NCBI GenBank assembly: GCA_937897365.1
Contig: CALCOP010000164.1
Location: forward strand, 1-8,527
Length of the DNA: 8,527 nt
Direction: 5' to 3'
Source of the DNA: an uncultured euryarchaeote
Lineage (GTDB): Archaea > Thermoplasmatota > Poseidoniia > Poseidoniales > Poseidoniaceae
Below the pieces are notes generated by a model. It was not told where the DNA came from, made no database searches, and saw only the letters and a list, made by a program, of their open reading frames with translations. Below, one piece after another: positions 1-6,266 of this stretch (the stretch's first letter is position 1; each line of letters begins with the position of its first letter). The translations under genes were made by a program, and so were the position numbers.

Positions 1-188
1 GTGAAATTGAAGATGGAAAAATCTACCAAATCCCGTTCGATGGAACCGATGCACATGCTGAAGCAATAGAGCGTGCCACTGGAATGACGTTCCTCGGAGA
101 TTCAACAGATGAATTCGCTGATGAAATCCCGTGCCACATGAGTGGTAAGATGACCAAGCGTCGTGTGATTCTCGCCAAGACCTATTGA
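1..188 (+). CDS. proS: Probable prolyl-tRNA synthetase, C-terminal end (partial)
   Basis: An open frame enters from the left edge (first full codon at position 3) and stops at TGA 186-188, leaving 61 residues. It reads like the C-terminal domain of archaeal/eukaryotic-type prolyl-tRNA synthetase, which attaches proline to tRNA-Pro in the cytosol. The segment has an 'A.AIERATGMTFLG' stretch, similar to the 'IEE.TG' helix of that domain. It then has a 'C-x-M-S-G-K' turn where family members carry a zinc-knuckle-like 'C..CGK', and it ends in 'ILAKTY'. A terminal '(A)(K/R)(S/T/A)Y' is characteristic of this class, in which the C-terminal tyrosine packs near the active site. Only one cysteine of the zinc knuckle remains, so metal binding is probably lost, as in many homologues. 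The identification rests on a short tail recognised from memory. Another enzyme is possible, but a real coding end is clear. Confidence 0.55.
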   Translation, partial: EIEDGKIYQIPFDGTDAHAEAIERATGMTFLGDSTDEFADEIPCHMSGKMTKRRVILAKTY

Positions 189-225
189 TCGATAATTTCG
201 ACGATGGTATTAACCAAGCATTCTC

Positions 226-1098
226 TCATTCTGATTCAGAAAAATGAGTCGAATCATTTCTGTAGAACAATGTTCCAGAAAAAAGTACTGATGATGCTAA
301 GCATCCAGCAAGCGTGAATAATATTGCTCCTGAGATACCCGGGCTTGCGATTGCAACACGCAGTATGACTGTCGACAAAACAAAGCCAGTATTTCTTGCA
401 AGATGAGAAAAATCAGTAATATATTGGTACGAAAGAAGCAGTATGAGTATGTCGGCCATGATGAGAACGGTAAAGAAATCCAAGAAGAAAATCATTCGAT
501 TTGTACTACCGTCACCCTCGAAAAGAGAAACAGACCAAGTTGAAAGAGAGTATACTGCGATAACGATGTAAATGAACAAGAGAAGAAGAGCGAGTTGTTT
601 TTTCTGGGATATGAAGTTCTTCAAGTCCACAATTCCGCCCGTATTCGCGCCGATGTCTCGTCGAGCATTAGTGAAGTAGAGAGCAGTCCAGAAAAGAACG
701 ACAAAGGCAACACACTCTATCGCCAATATCGAGATACTTTCATCGATCGATGAAGAAACTGAAGCATCAATATCCGATAAGCGCTTGAGAATATCGCGAA
801 CAACGAGTAAAGTGATGATTTCAAACTGCTTGCCGATAGAATTGGTGAACGACTTGGGAATTGTACGTATGAGCTCGTACACTTCGTAGGCCAAGAAAAT
901 GGAAAAAGGAGTATACAACGAATCAAGATATGAATCGAAAAGTCCACTTGTTTTTTCTGACAAGTCAATCCATTCGAACTGATACAAGAAACAGATCAGT
1001 AAGTGAGTGAGAAAACCAACGATCGCTGCCCGAATGCAAACAACTCGTAATTTCTCATCAACACGGTGACCCAAAAATCGTTCGAAATACGTATCCAC
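226..1098 (-). CDS. Multi-pass integral membrane protein, function unknown
   Basis: A 290-residue protein that I cannot assign to a named family. Hydrophobic stretches suggest six to eight membrane segments, at roughly residues 20-41, 60-79 (weak), 93-104 (weak), 121-143, 167-187, 201-224, 237-252 and 255-278. The most distinctive part is residues 61-105, with 'LYTPFSIFLAYEVYEL', 'IPKSF' and 'SIGKQFEII'. This polar-in-membrane pattern resembles uncharacterised bacterial and archaeal membrane proteins I have seen. There is no signal peptide with a cleavage site and no catalytic motif. The start is GTG at 1098, because an in-frame stop lies 18 nt upstream and no ATG falls between. There is no Shine-Dalgarno sequence. 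A TATA-like element about 27 nt upstream would suit a leaderless mRNA. The gene follows the actin-like gene on the same strand after 75 nt and converges on the gene ending at 188. Confidence 0.85.
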   Translation of the reverse strand: MDTYFERFLGHRVDEKLRVVCIRAAIVGFLTHLLICFLYQFEWIDLSEKTSGLFDSYLDSLYTPFSIFLAYEVYELIRTIPKSFTNSIGKQFEIITLLVVRDILKRLSDIDASVSSSIDESISILAIECVAFVVLFWTALYFTNARRDIGANTGGIVDLKNFISQKKQLALLLLFIYIVIAVYSLSTWSVSLFEGDGSTNRMIFFLDFFTVLIMADILILLLSYQYITDFSHLARNTGFVLSTVILRVAIASPGISGAILFTLAGCLASSVLFSGTLFYRNDSTHFSESE

Positions 1099-1117
1099 GC
1101 CTATAATTAGTAGAGTT

Positions 1118-1133
1118 CATACAAATAAGTATG
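1118..1133 (-). promoter_or_regulatory. Possible TATA element inside a short inverted repeat
   Basis: On the minus strand this reads CATAC-TTATTT-GTATG: 5-bp inverted arms around an A/T-rich core. The core 'CTTATTTG' is centred about 27 nt before the GTG start at 1098. That is the usual distance from an archaeal TATA box to the transcription start, so the mRNA may be leaderless. The arms could be an operator or chance. Confidence 0.3.
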
Positions 1134-1136
1134 TTC

Positions 1137-1153
1137 GACTCCGCGAAGAAGTC
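1137..1153 (-). terminator. Weak hairpin after the actin-like gene
   Basis: On the minus strand GACTTC-TTCGC-GGAGTC forms a 6-bp stem (one G-T pair) with a 5-nt loop, starting 21 nt after the stop of the actin-like gene. A T-rich stretch follows only some nucleotides later. It may help end that transcript. The stem is short enough to be chance. Confidence 0.25.
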
Positions 1154-1173
1154 TTAACCCCGATTCGAAGGGC

Positions 1174-2199
1174 TCAGCGGGTTGCGAGAGTGAGGTTCTT
1201 CCACATCTCTTCAGGGACTTCCATAGCAAGTCGAAGACCACCCATTGCACCAAGGCGAACCGGGTCATCGACTACGTGGACGTTGACGTCACCCATATCA
1301 GAGAGTTTGCGTTCAATCATTGCACCGAGACCCTTGATGCCAGATCCACCACCAGCAAGAACCATATTTCGACGGAATTCATCGTGGTATTCAGGATTTG
1401 AGCCCGCAATCAATTCCTTAACATTTTCAACAATAGGGTCGACAATGGATTCACACGCACGTTGAATGCAATCAGTGATGTCAAGATTCATTGCTTTTCC
1501 TTCAATCGAAAAGTCAACCATCACGGGTTCATCAGGAGATGCGGAACCTACGAAGGAATACTGCTCCTTCCAGCGACGAGCCATGTCCTTGGTAATTTGA
1601 GCACCGCTGTACTTGGATTGAACTTCCTTGATGATTTCTCGGTCGATGAAGTCTCCTGCGTGCCCAGTGTGCATTTGGTCGCCAGGACCAGGTATTGTGC
1701 CGTATACTCGGCAAAGGTCAGCGGTACCTGCCCCAATGTCAATGACAAGAGTGTGTTCGATCATGTCAAGTGCATACGCAACAGCGAAGGGTTCAGAAAT
1801 AATCATAGCGGCGTTGACTGAACCAGCAGCAGCATCAAAAATAGAAGTCTTGTCAACATAACTCGCTTCAGCTGGAGCTCCGATGACAGCAACGACACGG
1901 TCATAGTCCTCAGGATCGGACAAGCCAATAAGATGAGTAATGAAGTGCGCAATGAATTCTCGGTCTTCTTGCGTATCCTTAATGACACCGAGTTCTAAAG
2001 GTCGGAAAAGGTTCAATGCGAGCCTGTTCTTGAGTGCTTCTTCTCCGAAAAGGACGTCACGCTTGAGGAAATTTCGTGCAATCGGGTCTTTTGGAGTTCC
2101 GATAACAGTGAGTTCTTCTTCTTCATGGCTATCTGATGATACCATTACGGAACGGAAGGTTCCCAAATCAATTCCAATATACAATATGTCTTCTGCCAT
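1174..2199 (-). CDS. MamK-like actin-family ATPase (filament-forming cytoskeletal protein)
   Basis: A 341-residue actin/Hsp70-fold ATPase expected to polymerise into cytoplasmic filaments. The five nucleotide-site motifs are in order: phosphate 1 'GIDLGTFRS' (residues 9-17), connect 1 'SEPFAVAYA' (135-143), phosphate 2 'VIDIGAGTADL' (152-162), adenosine 'LAGGGSGIKGL' (281-291) and connect 2 'LGAMGG' (316-321). Outside these it follows MamK rather than MreB or DnaK: 'PIARNFLKRDVLFGEEAL', 'NRLALNLFRPLELGVIKD', 'DQ..T.HAGDFID' and 'WKEQYSFVG'. In magnetotactic bacteria MamK filaments align magnetosomes, but no other magnetosome gene is present here, so the role is more likely general, such as organelle, DNA or envelope positioning. 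The length fits the family (about 340-360). The start is the ATG at 2199, with only a weak purine tract (GGATAGG) upstream. The neighbouring membrane protein on the same strand could be a partner, but nothing shows this directly. Confidence 0.9.
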   Translation of the reverse strand: MAEDILYIGIDLGTFRSVMVSSDSHEEEELTVIGTPKDPIARNFLKRDVLFGEEALKNRLALNLFRPLELGVIKDTQEDREFIAHFITHLIGLSDPEDYDRVVAVIGAPAEASYVDKTSIFDAAAGSVNAAMIISEPFAVAYALDMIEHTLVIDIGAGTADLCRVYGTIPGPGDQMHTGHAGDFIDREIIKEVQSKYSGAQITKDMARRWKEQYSFVGSASPDEPVMVDFSIEGKAMNLDITDCIQRACESIVDPIVENVKELIAGSNPEYHDEFRRNMVLAGGGSGIKGLGAMIERKLSDMGDVNVHVVDDPVRLGAMGGLRLAMEVPEEMWKNLTLATR

Positions 2200-2334
2200 A
2201 GCGCTCGCCTATCCTTGCCATTGCGAACTACCTTATGAAGAATGCCTACCGTGTGAGAACAGTATTTTAGGAACTGCCAATAAAGCAATTCTATAGAAAG
2301 GGTGCAAGAAGCCAAATTGTGAGATTATTTTCAC
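2200..2334 (-). promoter_or_regulatory. Intergenic leader with candidate TATA elements for the actin-like gene
   Basis: This gap of 135 nt separates the double-zinc-ribbon gene from the actin-like gene. On the minus strand two A/T elements could serve as a TATA box: 'CTAAAATACT' (2270-2261), giving a leader of about 40 nt, and 'CTTCATAAGG' (2240-2231), giving a nearly leaderless mRNA. A 10-nt palindrome TTCTATAGAA lies at 2289-2298. The T-rich part just after the upstream stop (2310-2334) could end the preceding transcript. None of these is strong alone. Confidence 0.25.
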
Positions 2335-3351
2335 TTAGCACCATTCTTCACAGGCCTGACAATACCATGCGGCATATTCGGGATAAAGTTGAGCCATTTT
2401 ACCGCAAGATGTGCACTCTTTGAGAGTGTCTTGACCATACATTTCGAGAACCATTTGAACGTGATAAACATCATCGATTCCAAGTTGTTGCCGCATGGAC
2501 CAAAGAAGCTGGTCCTCGCTTGGTGAAATGATCCCATCCTCTAAGACCAGTTCGACAATGCTTCGATAGTCCTCGAAGTCTTGGAGGTTACGGGCATCGA
2601 GTATAACGCCATTTTTTTCTGCAACAATATCTGTGCCACCTGGGTCGTCTACAAAGAGAACCAATGATTCTGCTTTGAGGTCATCACTGCGAAGTTCAAA
2701 AGAGATGCGATTTCCTTCCAATGTAGCGAAGACCAATTCAGAGTTATTGGTAATTGTAGTGGCAATTGAGCGAGCAGTATCTTCTGCTGATCGTCCTCTT
2801 CTCCAACCGTTTGGGTCATTGACATTAAAGCAATAAAATTCAGTTCCTCTCCCAGGATATTCCAAGCGAATTTCTTCACCGCCATCAAATCCATTTGCAA
2901 CAACGGTGAGCGCAGCAACTTCGGTTGATACGATGTTGTCATCGTCATCGAAACTGATCATGAGTGGTTTTCTTTCTTCAGTAGCTGTGTTAAAGTGACC
3001 TTTCATACCAGTCATCCATTTATCCTCAAGTCGTGCAAGTGATTCTTCCTGCTTCTTGGAGAGATTCTTTTCGACACCGAGCACACCTGCCAAACTTCCA
3101 GACTCGATTTCACGCTTAAATTCCTCAATTTTTTCACTGTCTTGATGATATGTCGGAATTTCAACTGAACGAGATTCACTCACATAATTTGGGTCTTGCC
3201 ATTCGTGTTGGCATGAAACACATGAAAGGTATCCGTTCATGGTTGATGGTTGGGCTTCGCCACCACAACGAGGGCAATCTCCACCTTCGGTATATCCAAG
3301 ATTGTCGACTGCTTCGCGTCGACCCTTTCGTATATTGCCAAAGCCCGCCAT
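2335..3351 (-). CDS. Protein with N- and C-terminal zinc ribbons and an unassigned core
   Basis: A 338-residue protein of unknown function, probably cytosolic (no signal peptide or membrane segment). A four-cysteine ribbon lies near each end: C26/C29 with C44/C47 ('CPRCGG...CVSC'), and C313/C316 with C331/C334 ('CTSCGK...CQAC'), with one further cysteine as the last residue. Residues 72-115 are charged and helical. Residues 130-250 look beta-rich, and 'GRSAEDTARSIATTI' followed by 'GNRISFEL' recalls beta domains of phage-tail or adhesin proteins. Residues 255-305 are helical, and 'EDGIISPSEDQLLWSMRQQLGI' is a TerB- or EF-hand-like pattern (acidic turn, then helix). I chose the ATG at 3351 ('MAGFGNIRKG') over one 30 nt upstream, because the added residues look random and the upstream region holds leader sequence. 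It lies 71 nt after the DUF35 gene. Confidence 0.8.
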   Translation of the reverse strand: MAGFGNIRKGRREAVDNLGYTEGGDCPRCGGEAQPSTMNGYLSCVSCQHEWQDPNYVSESRSVEIPTYHQDSEKIEEFKREIESGSLAGVLGVEKNLSKKQEESLARLEDKWMTGMKGHFNTATEERKPLMISFDDDDNIVSTEVAALTVVANGFDGGEEIRLEYPGRGTEFYCFNVNDPNGWRRGRSAEDTARSIATTITNNSELVFATLEGNRISFELRSDDLKAESLVLFVDDPGGTDIVAEKNGVILDARNLQDFEDYRSIVELVLEDGIISPSEDQLLWSMRQQLGIDDVYHVQMVLEMYGQDTLKECTSCGKMAQLYPEYAAWYCQACEEWC

Positions 3352-3396
3352 GTTTAATCCACACCAATGCCTTTCTATCAAGGCTTTGGAGAGGTA

Positions 3397-3428
3397 AAGT
3401 GAGATTCCATGCCATCAAAATCTCACTT
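3397..3428 (-). terminator. Perfect 10-bp stem-loop over the stop codon of the DUF35 gene
   Basis: The arms 3397-3406 (AAGTGAGATT) and 3419-3428 (AATCTCACTT) are exact reverse complements around a 12-nt loop. On the minus strand the first arm contains the last sense codon and the TGA (3425-3423) of the DUF35 gene, and the second arm ends in TTT. It could act as a transcription terminator or a 3'-end RNA structure. It would separate the thiolase-DUF35 unit from the downstream zinc-ribbon gene. Confidence 0.45.
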
Positions 3429-4268
3429 GGGAAGGGCTTTCAATCCATATCGAATTATTCCTTCTTGGCCGTATATTCGGCGCACTGAAAACTCAACTAC
3501 ATCGCCAATTTGCGGAGAATAATCGACATCGTCACAGACAAGGAAAACTCCTCGAGGACCTTGTTCAAAACGTACGAGCAGGGTTTGAACTCCACCAAGA
3601 ATAGGCGCTCGAAGTGAAAATTCGGAAGGCGCTCCAGCAGCGCTCAGTTTCGTCCAAGATTCGATGCTAGCAACTCCAGTAAGTGAATGCGATTCAGTCG
3701 GGATGCGTTGACCTGATGAATCCAATTGTCGAGGAGGCCAAATTAAACCATCTCCAAGTTTTTGTGAGGAAAGTGACAAGCGTGCTCGGGCACCTTCAAG
3801 ATACTGAGATTTCGAGACGTAGGCACCCTGTGAAACGTGGCTTTCAGCGCACTCTTTGTCCCAAGCTTCACAAATGTCATTGTAGAATTGTTCATCGATG
3901 AGTTCAACATTTTCCGGAGACTCAAACTCAAAGTTTTGTGCATCAGTACTTGCCAAAACAAGGGTTGCTTCTTCACCAGACAGAATGTTCCACTTGATAT
4001 CATCAAAATTTAGGTCATCATTACGAAGAATCGAATCAACACCGGTCGCCAAAAACAGGGTTGATGCGTCAACAGAAGAGGGAAGGTGGACCGAATCAAG
4101 AGTTCGTCCAGTCTGTTTCCAAAATTGAATTGCAGCAATCGCCATTGTGGTCTCATCACTGTCCGAGCCATAGACTATTTTTTCATTCAACATATAGGGT
4201 GATTGAATGAAAAGTGATTCACCGTTATCGGCAATCAGATATCCTTTCCAAAGGAGAGTCTCACTCAT
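3423..4268 (-). CDS. DUF35 OB-fold protein with degenerate zinc ribbon and HMG-CoA-synthase-like N-terminus
   Basis: A 281-residue protein. Residues 155-281 match the DUF35 layout: an entry helix ('YLEGARARL', 156-164), a rubredoxin-like ribbon around 'IWPPR' (176-180), and a beta-rich OB fold ending 'GDVVEFSVRRI...IIRYGLKALPK'. In archaea DUF35 bridges acetoacetyl-CoA thiolase and HMG-CoA synthase and passes on the CoA intermediate. Here all four ribbon cysteines are gone ('RLSLSSQKLGDG', 'QLDSSGQ'). The N-terminus has 'VYGSDSDETTMAIAAIQFW' (32-50), much like the first helix region of HMG-CoA-synthase-family proteins that carry a C-terminal DUF35. The catalytic Cys/His part is absent, so it is probably a non-catalytic scaffold. 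The start at 4268 overlaps the thiolase stop by 8 nt (ATGAGTGA), with GGGAGGG at 4281-4275, six nt upstream. The frame stays open further upstream but is then inside the thiolase gene. Confidence 0.8.
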   Translation of the reverse strand: MSETLLWKGYLIADNGESLFIQSPYMLNEKIVYGSDSDETTMAIAAIQFWKQTGRTLDSVHLPSSVDASTLFLATGVDSILRNDDLNFDDIKWNILSGEEATLVLASTDAQNFEFESPENVELIDEQFYNDICEAWDKECAESHVSQGAYVSKSQYLEGARARLSLSSQKLGDGLIWPPRQLDSSGQRIPTESHSLTGVASIESWTKLSAAGAPSEFSLRAPILGGVQTLLVRFEQGPRGVFLVCDDVDYSPQIGDVVEFSVRRIYGQEGIIRYGLKALPK

Positions 4269-5436
4269 TTTTATCCCTCCCAAAGATGTGAACGGCACAT
4301 GTTGCACCAGAGCCACCAACATTGTGTGTAAGACCAATCTCCGCATCACGTACCTGGCGTGATTGCTCAACTGTCCCACGCAGTTGCTTGAAAACTTCAA
4401 CGGCCTGTCCAGTACCCGTAGCTCCTAATGGATGCCCTTTCGACTTGAGTCCACCACTTGGATTAATGCAGACCGAACCCTGATTGAGAATACCACGGCC
4501 TTCTCTTGAAAAAATTCCTCCTTTTCCTTGTTGAGCAAAGCCAAGATCCTCAGTCGCCATCAGTTCTGCAACAGTGAAGCAGTCATGAACCTCGGCTAAA
4601 TCGACATCGTCCGAAGTGATTCCAGCAGCAGAATAAGCAATCTGTGATGCCTTTTGGGTGGCAACAAGTTGAGTGATTGAAGGTCGGTCATGTAAAGCAA
4701 GTCTGTCAGATGCAGCACCGGATGCGCGAATCCATACGGGGTCATCAGTATACCGTTGAACGACATGATCTGCAGCCAAAATCACACATGAGGCCCCATC
4801 AGAAGTGGGACAGCAATCATACAGCGTCAAGGGGTCTGCAACCATAAATCCGCTTGCGGCTTTTTCGAAAGATACCTGCTTACGTATGTGAGCATGCTGA
4901 TTTTCGAATCCGTGCATATGGTTTTTCACACTAATGTGGACTAAATCGTCGTGTGAGGATTGATGCTCGTGAAAATGACGCCTCGCCATCAAGGCATATG
5001 TTCCCGGGAAAGTAAGACCGGCAAGACGTTCCCATTCGGTATCTCCAGAGACTCCAAGCCAAAATCGCTTCCTTTCGGCAGAAAGGTCATTCATTTTTTC
5101 AATACCACCTGCGACAACAATGTCTGCCTGGCCACTCTTGATGGCCATCCAAGCATCTCTCAAAGCAAAACCAGAAGAAGCACATGCATTCTCAACACGA
5201 CGAACTGGAATGCCATCCAAACCAGAGTGTTCGGTCAGCAATGCAGCGGTATTTCCAAGCTGTGCTCCTCCAAATGCAACGCTGCCTATGAATGCTTCAT
5301 CGACCTGCCGTGGATCAAAATCTTTGTCGACACTGGAAAAAGCATTTTCAGCAGCCTCAGCCCACATTCCCTTCAAACCAAGATGATGATTACCATACTT
5401 TGTTTGGCCAGCACCAATGACGGCTACATCAACCAT
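4261..5436 (-). CDS. Thiolase, archaeal acetyl-CoA C-acetyltransferase type
   Basis: A 391-residue thiolase, full length for the archaeal/SCP-x-like branch. Such enzymes condense two acetyl-CoA to acetoacetyl-CoA, the first step toward mevalonate, or run the reverse cleavage. The nucleophile is Cys85 in 'ENACASSG' (82-89). The other active-site elements are 'HDCFT' (284-288), 'NPSGGLKSKGHPLGATG' (325-341, catalytic His335) and the C-terminal glycine loop 'HNVGGSGATC' (371-380). That loop has Asn-Val in place of the second catalytic cysteine of bacterial thiolases, a normal trait of this branch. I chose ATG 5436 because 'MVDVAVIGAGQTKYG' is the typical N-terminus and GGGAG (5445-5441) precedes it. 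A GTG at 5460 would add eight residues. It overlaps the DUF35 gene, its usual partner, but no HMG-CoA synthase gene is in view, so acetoacetyl-CoA synthesis for isoprenoids is likely, not proven. Confidence 0.92.
   Translation of the reverse strand: MVDVAVIGAGQTKYGNHHLGLKGMWAEAAENAFSSVDKDFDPRQVDEAFIGSVAFGGAQLGNTAALLTEHSGLDGIPVRRVENACASSGFALRDAWMAIKSGQADIVVAGGIEKMNDLSAERKRFWLGVSGDTEWERLAGLTFPGTYALMARRHFHEHQSSHDDLVHISVKNHMHGFENQHAHIRKQVSFEKAASGFMVADPLTLYDCCPTSDGASCVILAADHVVQRYTDDPVWIRASGAASDRLALHDRPSITQLVATQKASQIAYSAAGITSDDVDLAEVHDCFTVAELMATEDLGFAQQGKGGIFSREGRGILNQGSVCINPSGGLKSKGHPLGATGTGQAVEVFKQLRGTVEQSRQVRDAEIGLTHNVGGSGATCAVHIFGRDKNE
4275..4281 (-). promoter_or_regulatory. Shine-Dalgarno site for the DUF35 gene
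   Basis: GGGAGGG on the minus strand lies 6 nt before the ATG at 4268 and within the last codons of the thiolase gene. With the 8-nt gene overlap it indicates translational coupling, and it decides the start codon. Confidence 0.65.
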
Positions 5437-5440
5437 GACA

Positions 5441-5445
5441 CTCCC
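5441..5445 (-). promoter_or_regulatory. Shine-Dalgarno site for the thiolase gene
   Basis: GGGAG on the minus strand, four nt before ATG 5436. It favours that start over the GTG at 5460, which has no such motif in front of it. Confidence 0.5.
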
Positions 5446-5456
5446 AAGAGGACTCG

Positions 5457-5487
5457 GCACTTGAGTAAGTCGGTCAAAATCAAGTGC
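5457..5487 (-). repeat. 8-bp inverted repeat in the thiolase leader
   Basis: GCACTTGA (5457-5464) and TCAAGTGC (5480-5487) are perfect reverse complements 15 nt apart, beginning 21 nt upstream of the thiolase ATG. It lies in the 203-nt gap between the divergent thiolase and kptA genes. It could be an operator or a leader stem-loop. If the GTG at 5460 were the real start, one arm would overlap the coding region. Confidence 0.4.
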
Positions 5488-5570
5488 GAAAACCGTTGGA
5501 ACTACCCGTAGAGTCTAAGAACGCGCTACACTCCCCCCAAAATATGCTACGACAATGTCGAGAACGGTCA

Positions 5571-5581
5571 TGTAAAATAAA
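5571..5581 (+). promoter_or_regulatory. Candidate TATA box for kptA
   Basis: The A/T-rich element 'TGTAAAATAAA' lies in an otherwise mixed intergenic region, about 60 nt before the kptA ATG. A transcription start 25-27 nt downstream would leave a leader of about 35 nt holding the AAGGT site at 5626-5630. An 11-nt palindrome CGACAATGTCG (5550-5560) lies just upstream and might bind a regulator. Confidence 0.35.
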
Positions 5582-5639
5582 CAACGGATTCTTCACCGGT
5601 CCTAATTGCCATGAGTGCAACGAAGAAGGTAAATTCATC

Positions 5640-6266
5640 ATGAGCGACCGGGAAGCAAATTCTCTTGGACGTATGCTTGCACTTGTTTTGCGACACGCCC
5701 CAGAAAAATTCAATGTAGAAATGGACATCAACGGATGGGTCAACAGTCGTGAATTGTCTGAAGCAATTTCAAAACAACGCCGTCATTACCACTGGTTAAG
5801 AGGATGGCACTTTTCTGCCATCGCAAATTCAGATGACAAAGGCAGATACCAAGTTGAGGGTGACATGATTCGTGCAACATATGGACATTCGATTGAACTT
5901 GAACTCGACCTGCCCACAGACCAAATCCCAGAAGCACTGTATTGGCCTTGCGAAGAAGAACAAGTCGAGACGATTACAGAACTTGGAATCACAACAGGAG
6001 ATCGAAAGCACATCCACCTTTCACGCAGCATCTCAAACGCAATGGAAGCTGGATACAAAGGTTCGTCTCAAATTAACCGTCCTGCCATTCTTGAGATTGA
6101 CACCGTTCGGGCAATTGCCGACGGACACATCATCTACCGTGCTGGCAAGACAGTCTTCCTCGTTGACGAAATGCCAGGTGAATATCTCTACCGAATAGAG
6201 GCAGATGACCCAATGATTTTGGAAATAATTGCCCAATGGGAACTTGAAGAGCAAGAAGAAGAGTGA
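5640..6266 (+). CDS. kptA: RNA 2'-phosphotransferase (Tpt1/KptA family)
   Basis: A 208-residue NAD+-dependent enzyme that removes an internal 2'-phosphate from RNA, classically the one left at tRNA splice junctions, via an ADP-ribosylated intermediate. The N-terminal winged-helix part holds 'LVLRH' with R18-H19. It is followed by 'DDKGRYQV' (R69) and 'IRATYGHS' (77-84). The C-terminal ADP-ribosyltransferase-like part has 'DRKHIHLS' (R122) and 'RAGKTVFLVDEMPGEYL' (167-183). The Arg-His-Arg-Arg set known to be catalytic in Tpt1 is therefore intact. The 'LYHGT' motif of many members is 'LYWPC' here (100-104), resembling euryarchaeal forms with 'LYYP'. The acidic tail (EEQEEE) is extra. The start at 5640 fits the family N-terminus, with AAGGT at 5626-5630. 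The frame is open back to 5484, but that part has no recognisable protein. The target in archaea is uncertain. Confidence 0.93.
   Translation: MSDREANSLGRMLALVLRHAPEKFNVEMDINGWVNSRELSEAISKQRRHYHWLRGWHFSAIANSDDKGRYQVEGDMIRATYGHSIELELDLPTDQIPEALYWPCEEEQVETITELGITTGDRKHIHLSRSISNAMEAGYKGSSQINRPAILEIDTVRAIADGHIIYRAGKTVFLVDEMPGEYLYRIEADDPMILEIIAQWELEEQEEE

Noticed and set aside
225..248. Hairpin CTCATTCT/AGAAAAATGAG between the first two genes as a terminator
   Set aside because: The pairing needs a three-base bulge, no T-run follows, and it overlaps the coding end of the membrane protein gene.
1462..1821. 119-codon plus-strand open frame opposite the actin-like gene
   Set aside because: The minus-strand frame carries all actin motifs here; the plus-strand translation shows no domain or regular composition and is a by-product of that coding sequence.
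1174..2199. Hsp70/DnaK-type chaperone for the actin-fold gene
   Set aside because: The protein is only 341 residues with no substrate-binding domain, and the inter-motif segments match MamK.
4269..4400. In-frame extension of the DUF35 gene into the thiolase gene
   Set aside because: It lies wholly inside the conserved C-terminal thiolase coding sequence, and a strong GGGAGGG site precedes the ATG at 4268.
5484..5639. 52-codon in-frame extension upstream of kptA
   Set aside because: The extra residues do not resemble any KptA N-terminus, the family pattern starts at 5640, and the stretch holds the likely TATA box and leader.
5437..5639. A structured RNA or tRNA gene in the largest gap
   Set aside because: No cloverleaf, no TTCGA-type T-loop with paired arms, and no long paired structure beyond the single 8-bp repeat.
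5940..5957. Loss of the 'LYHGT' motif in kptA as a sign of inactivity
   Set aside because: The catalytic Arg-His-Arg-Arg set is intact, and from memory euryarchaeal members commonly show a 'LYYP'-type sequence at this site, so it looks like a subfamily trait.
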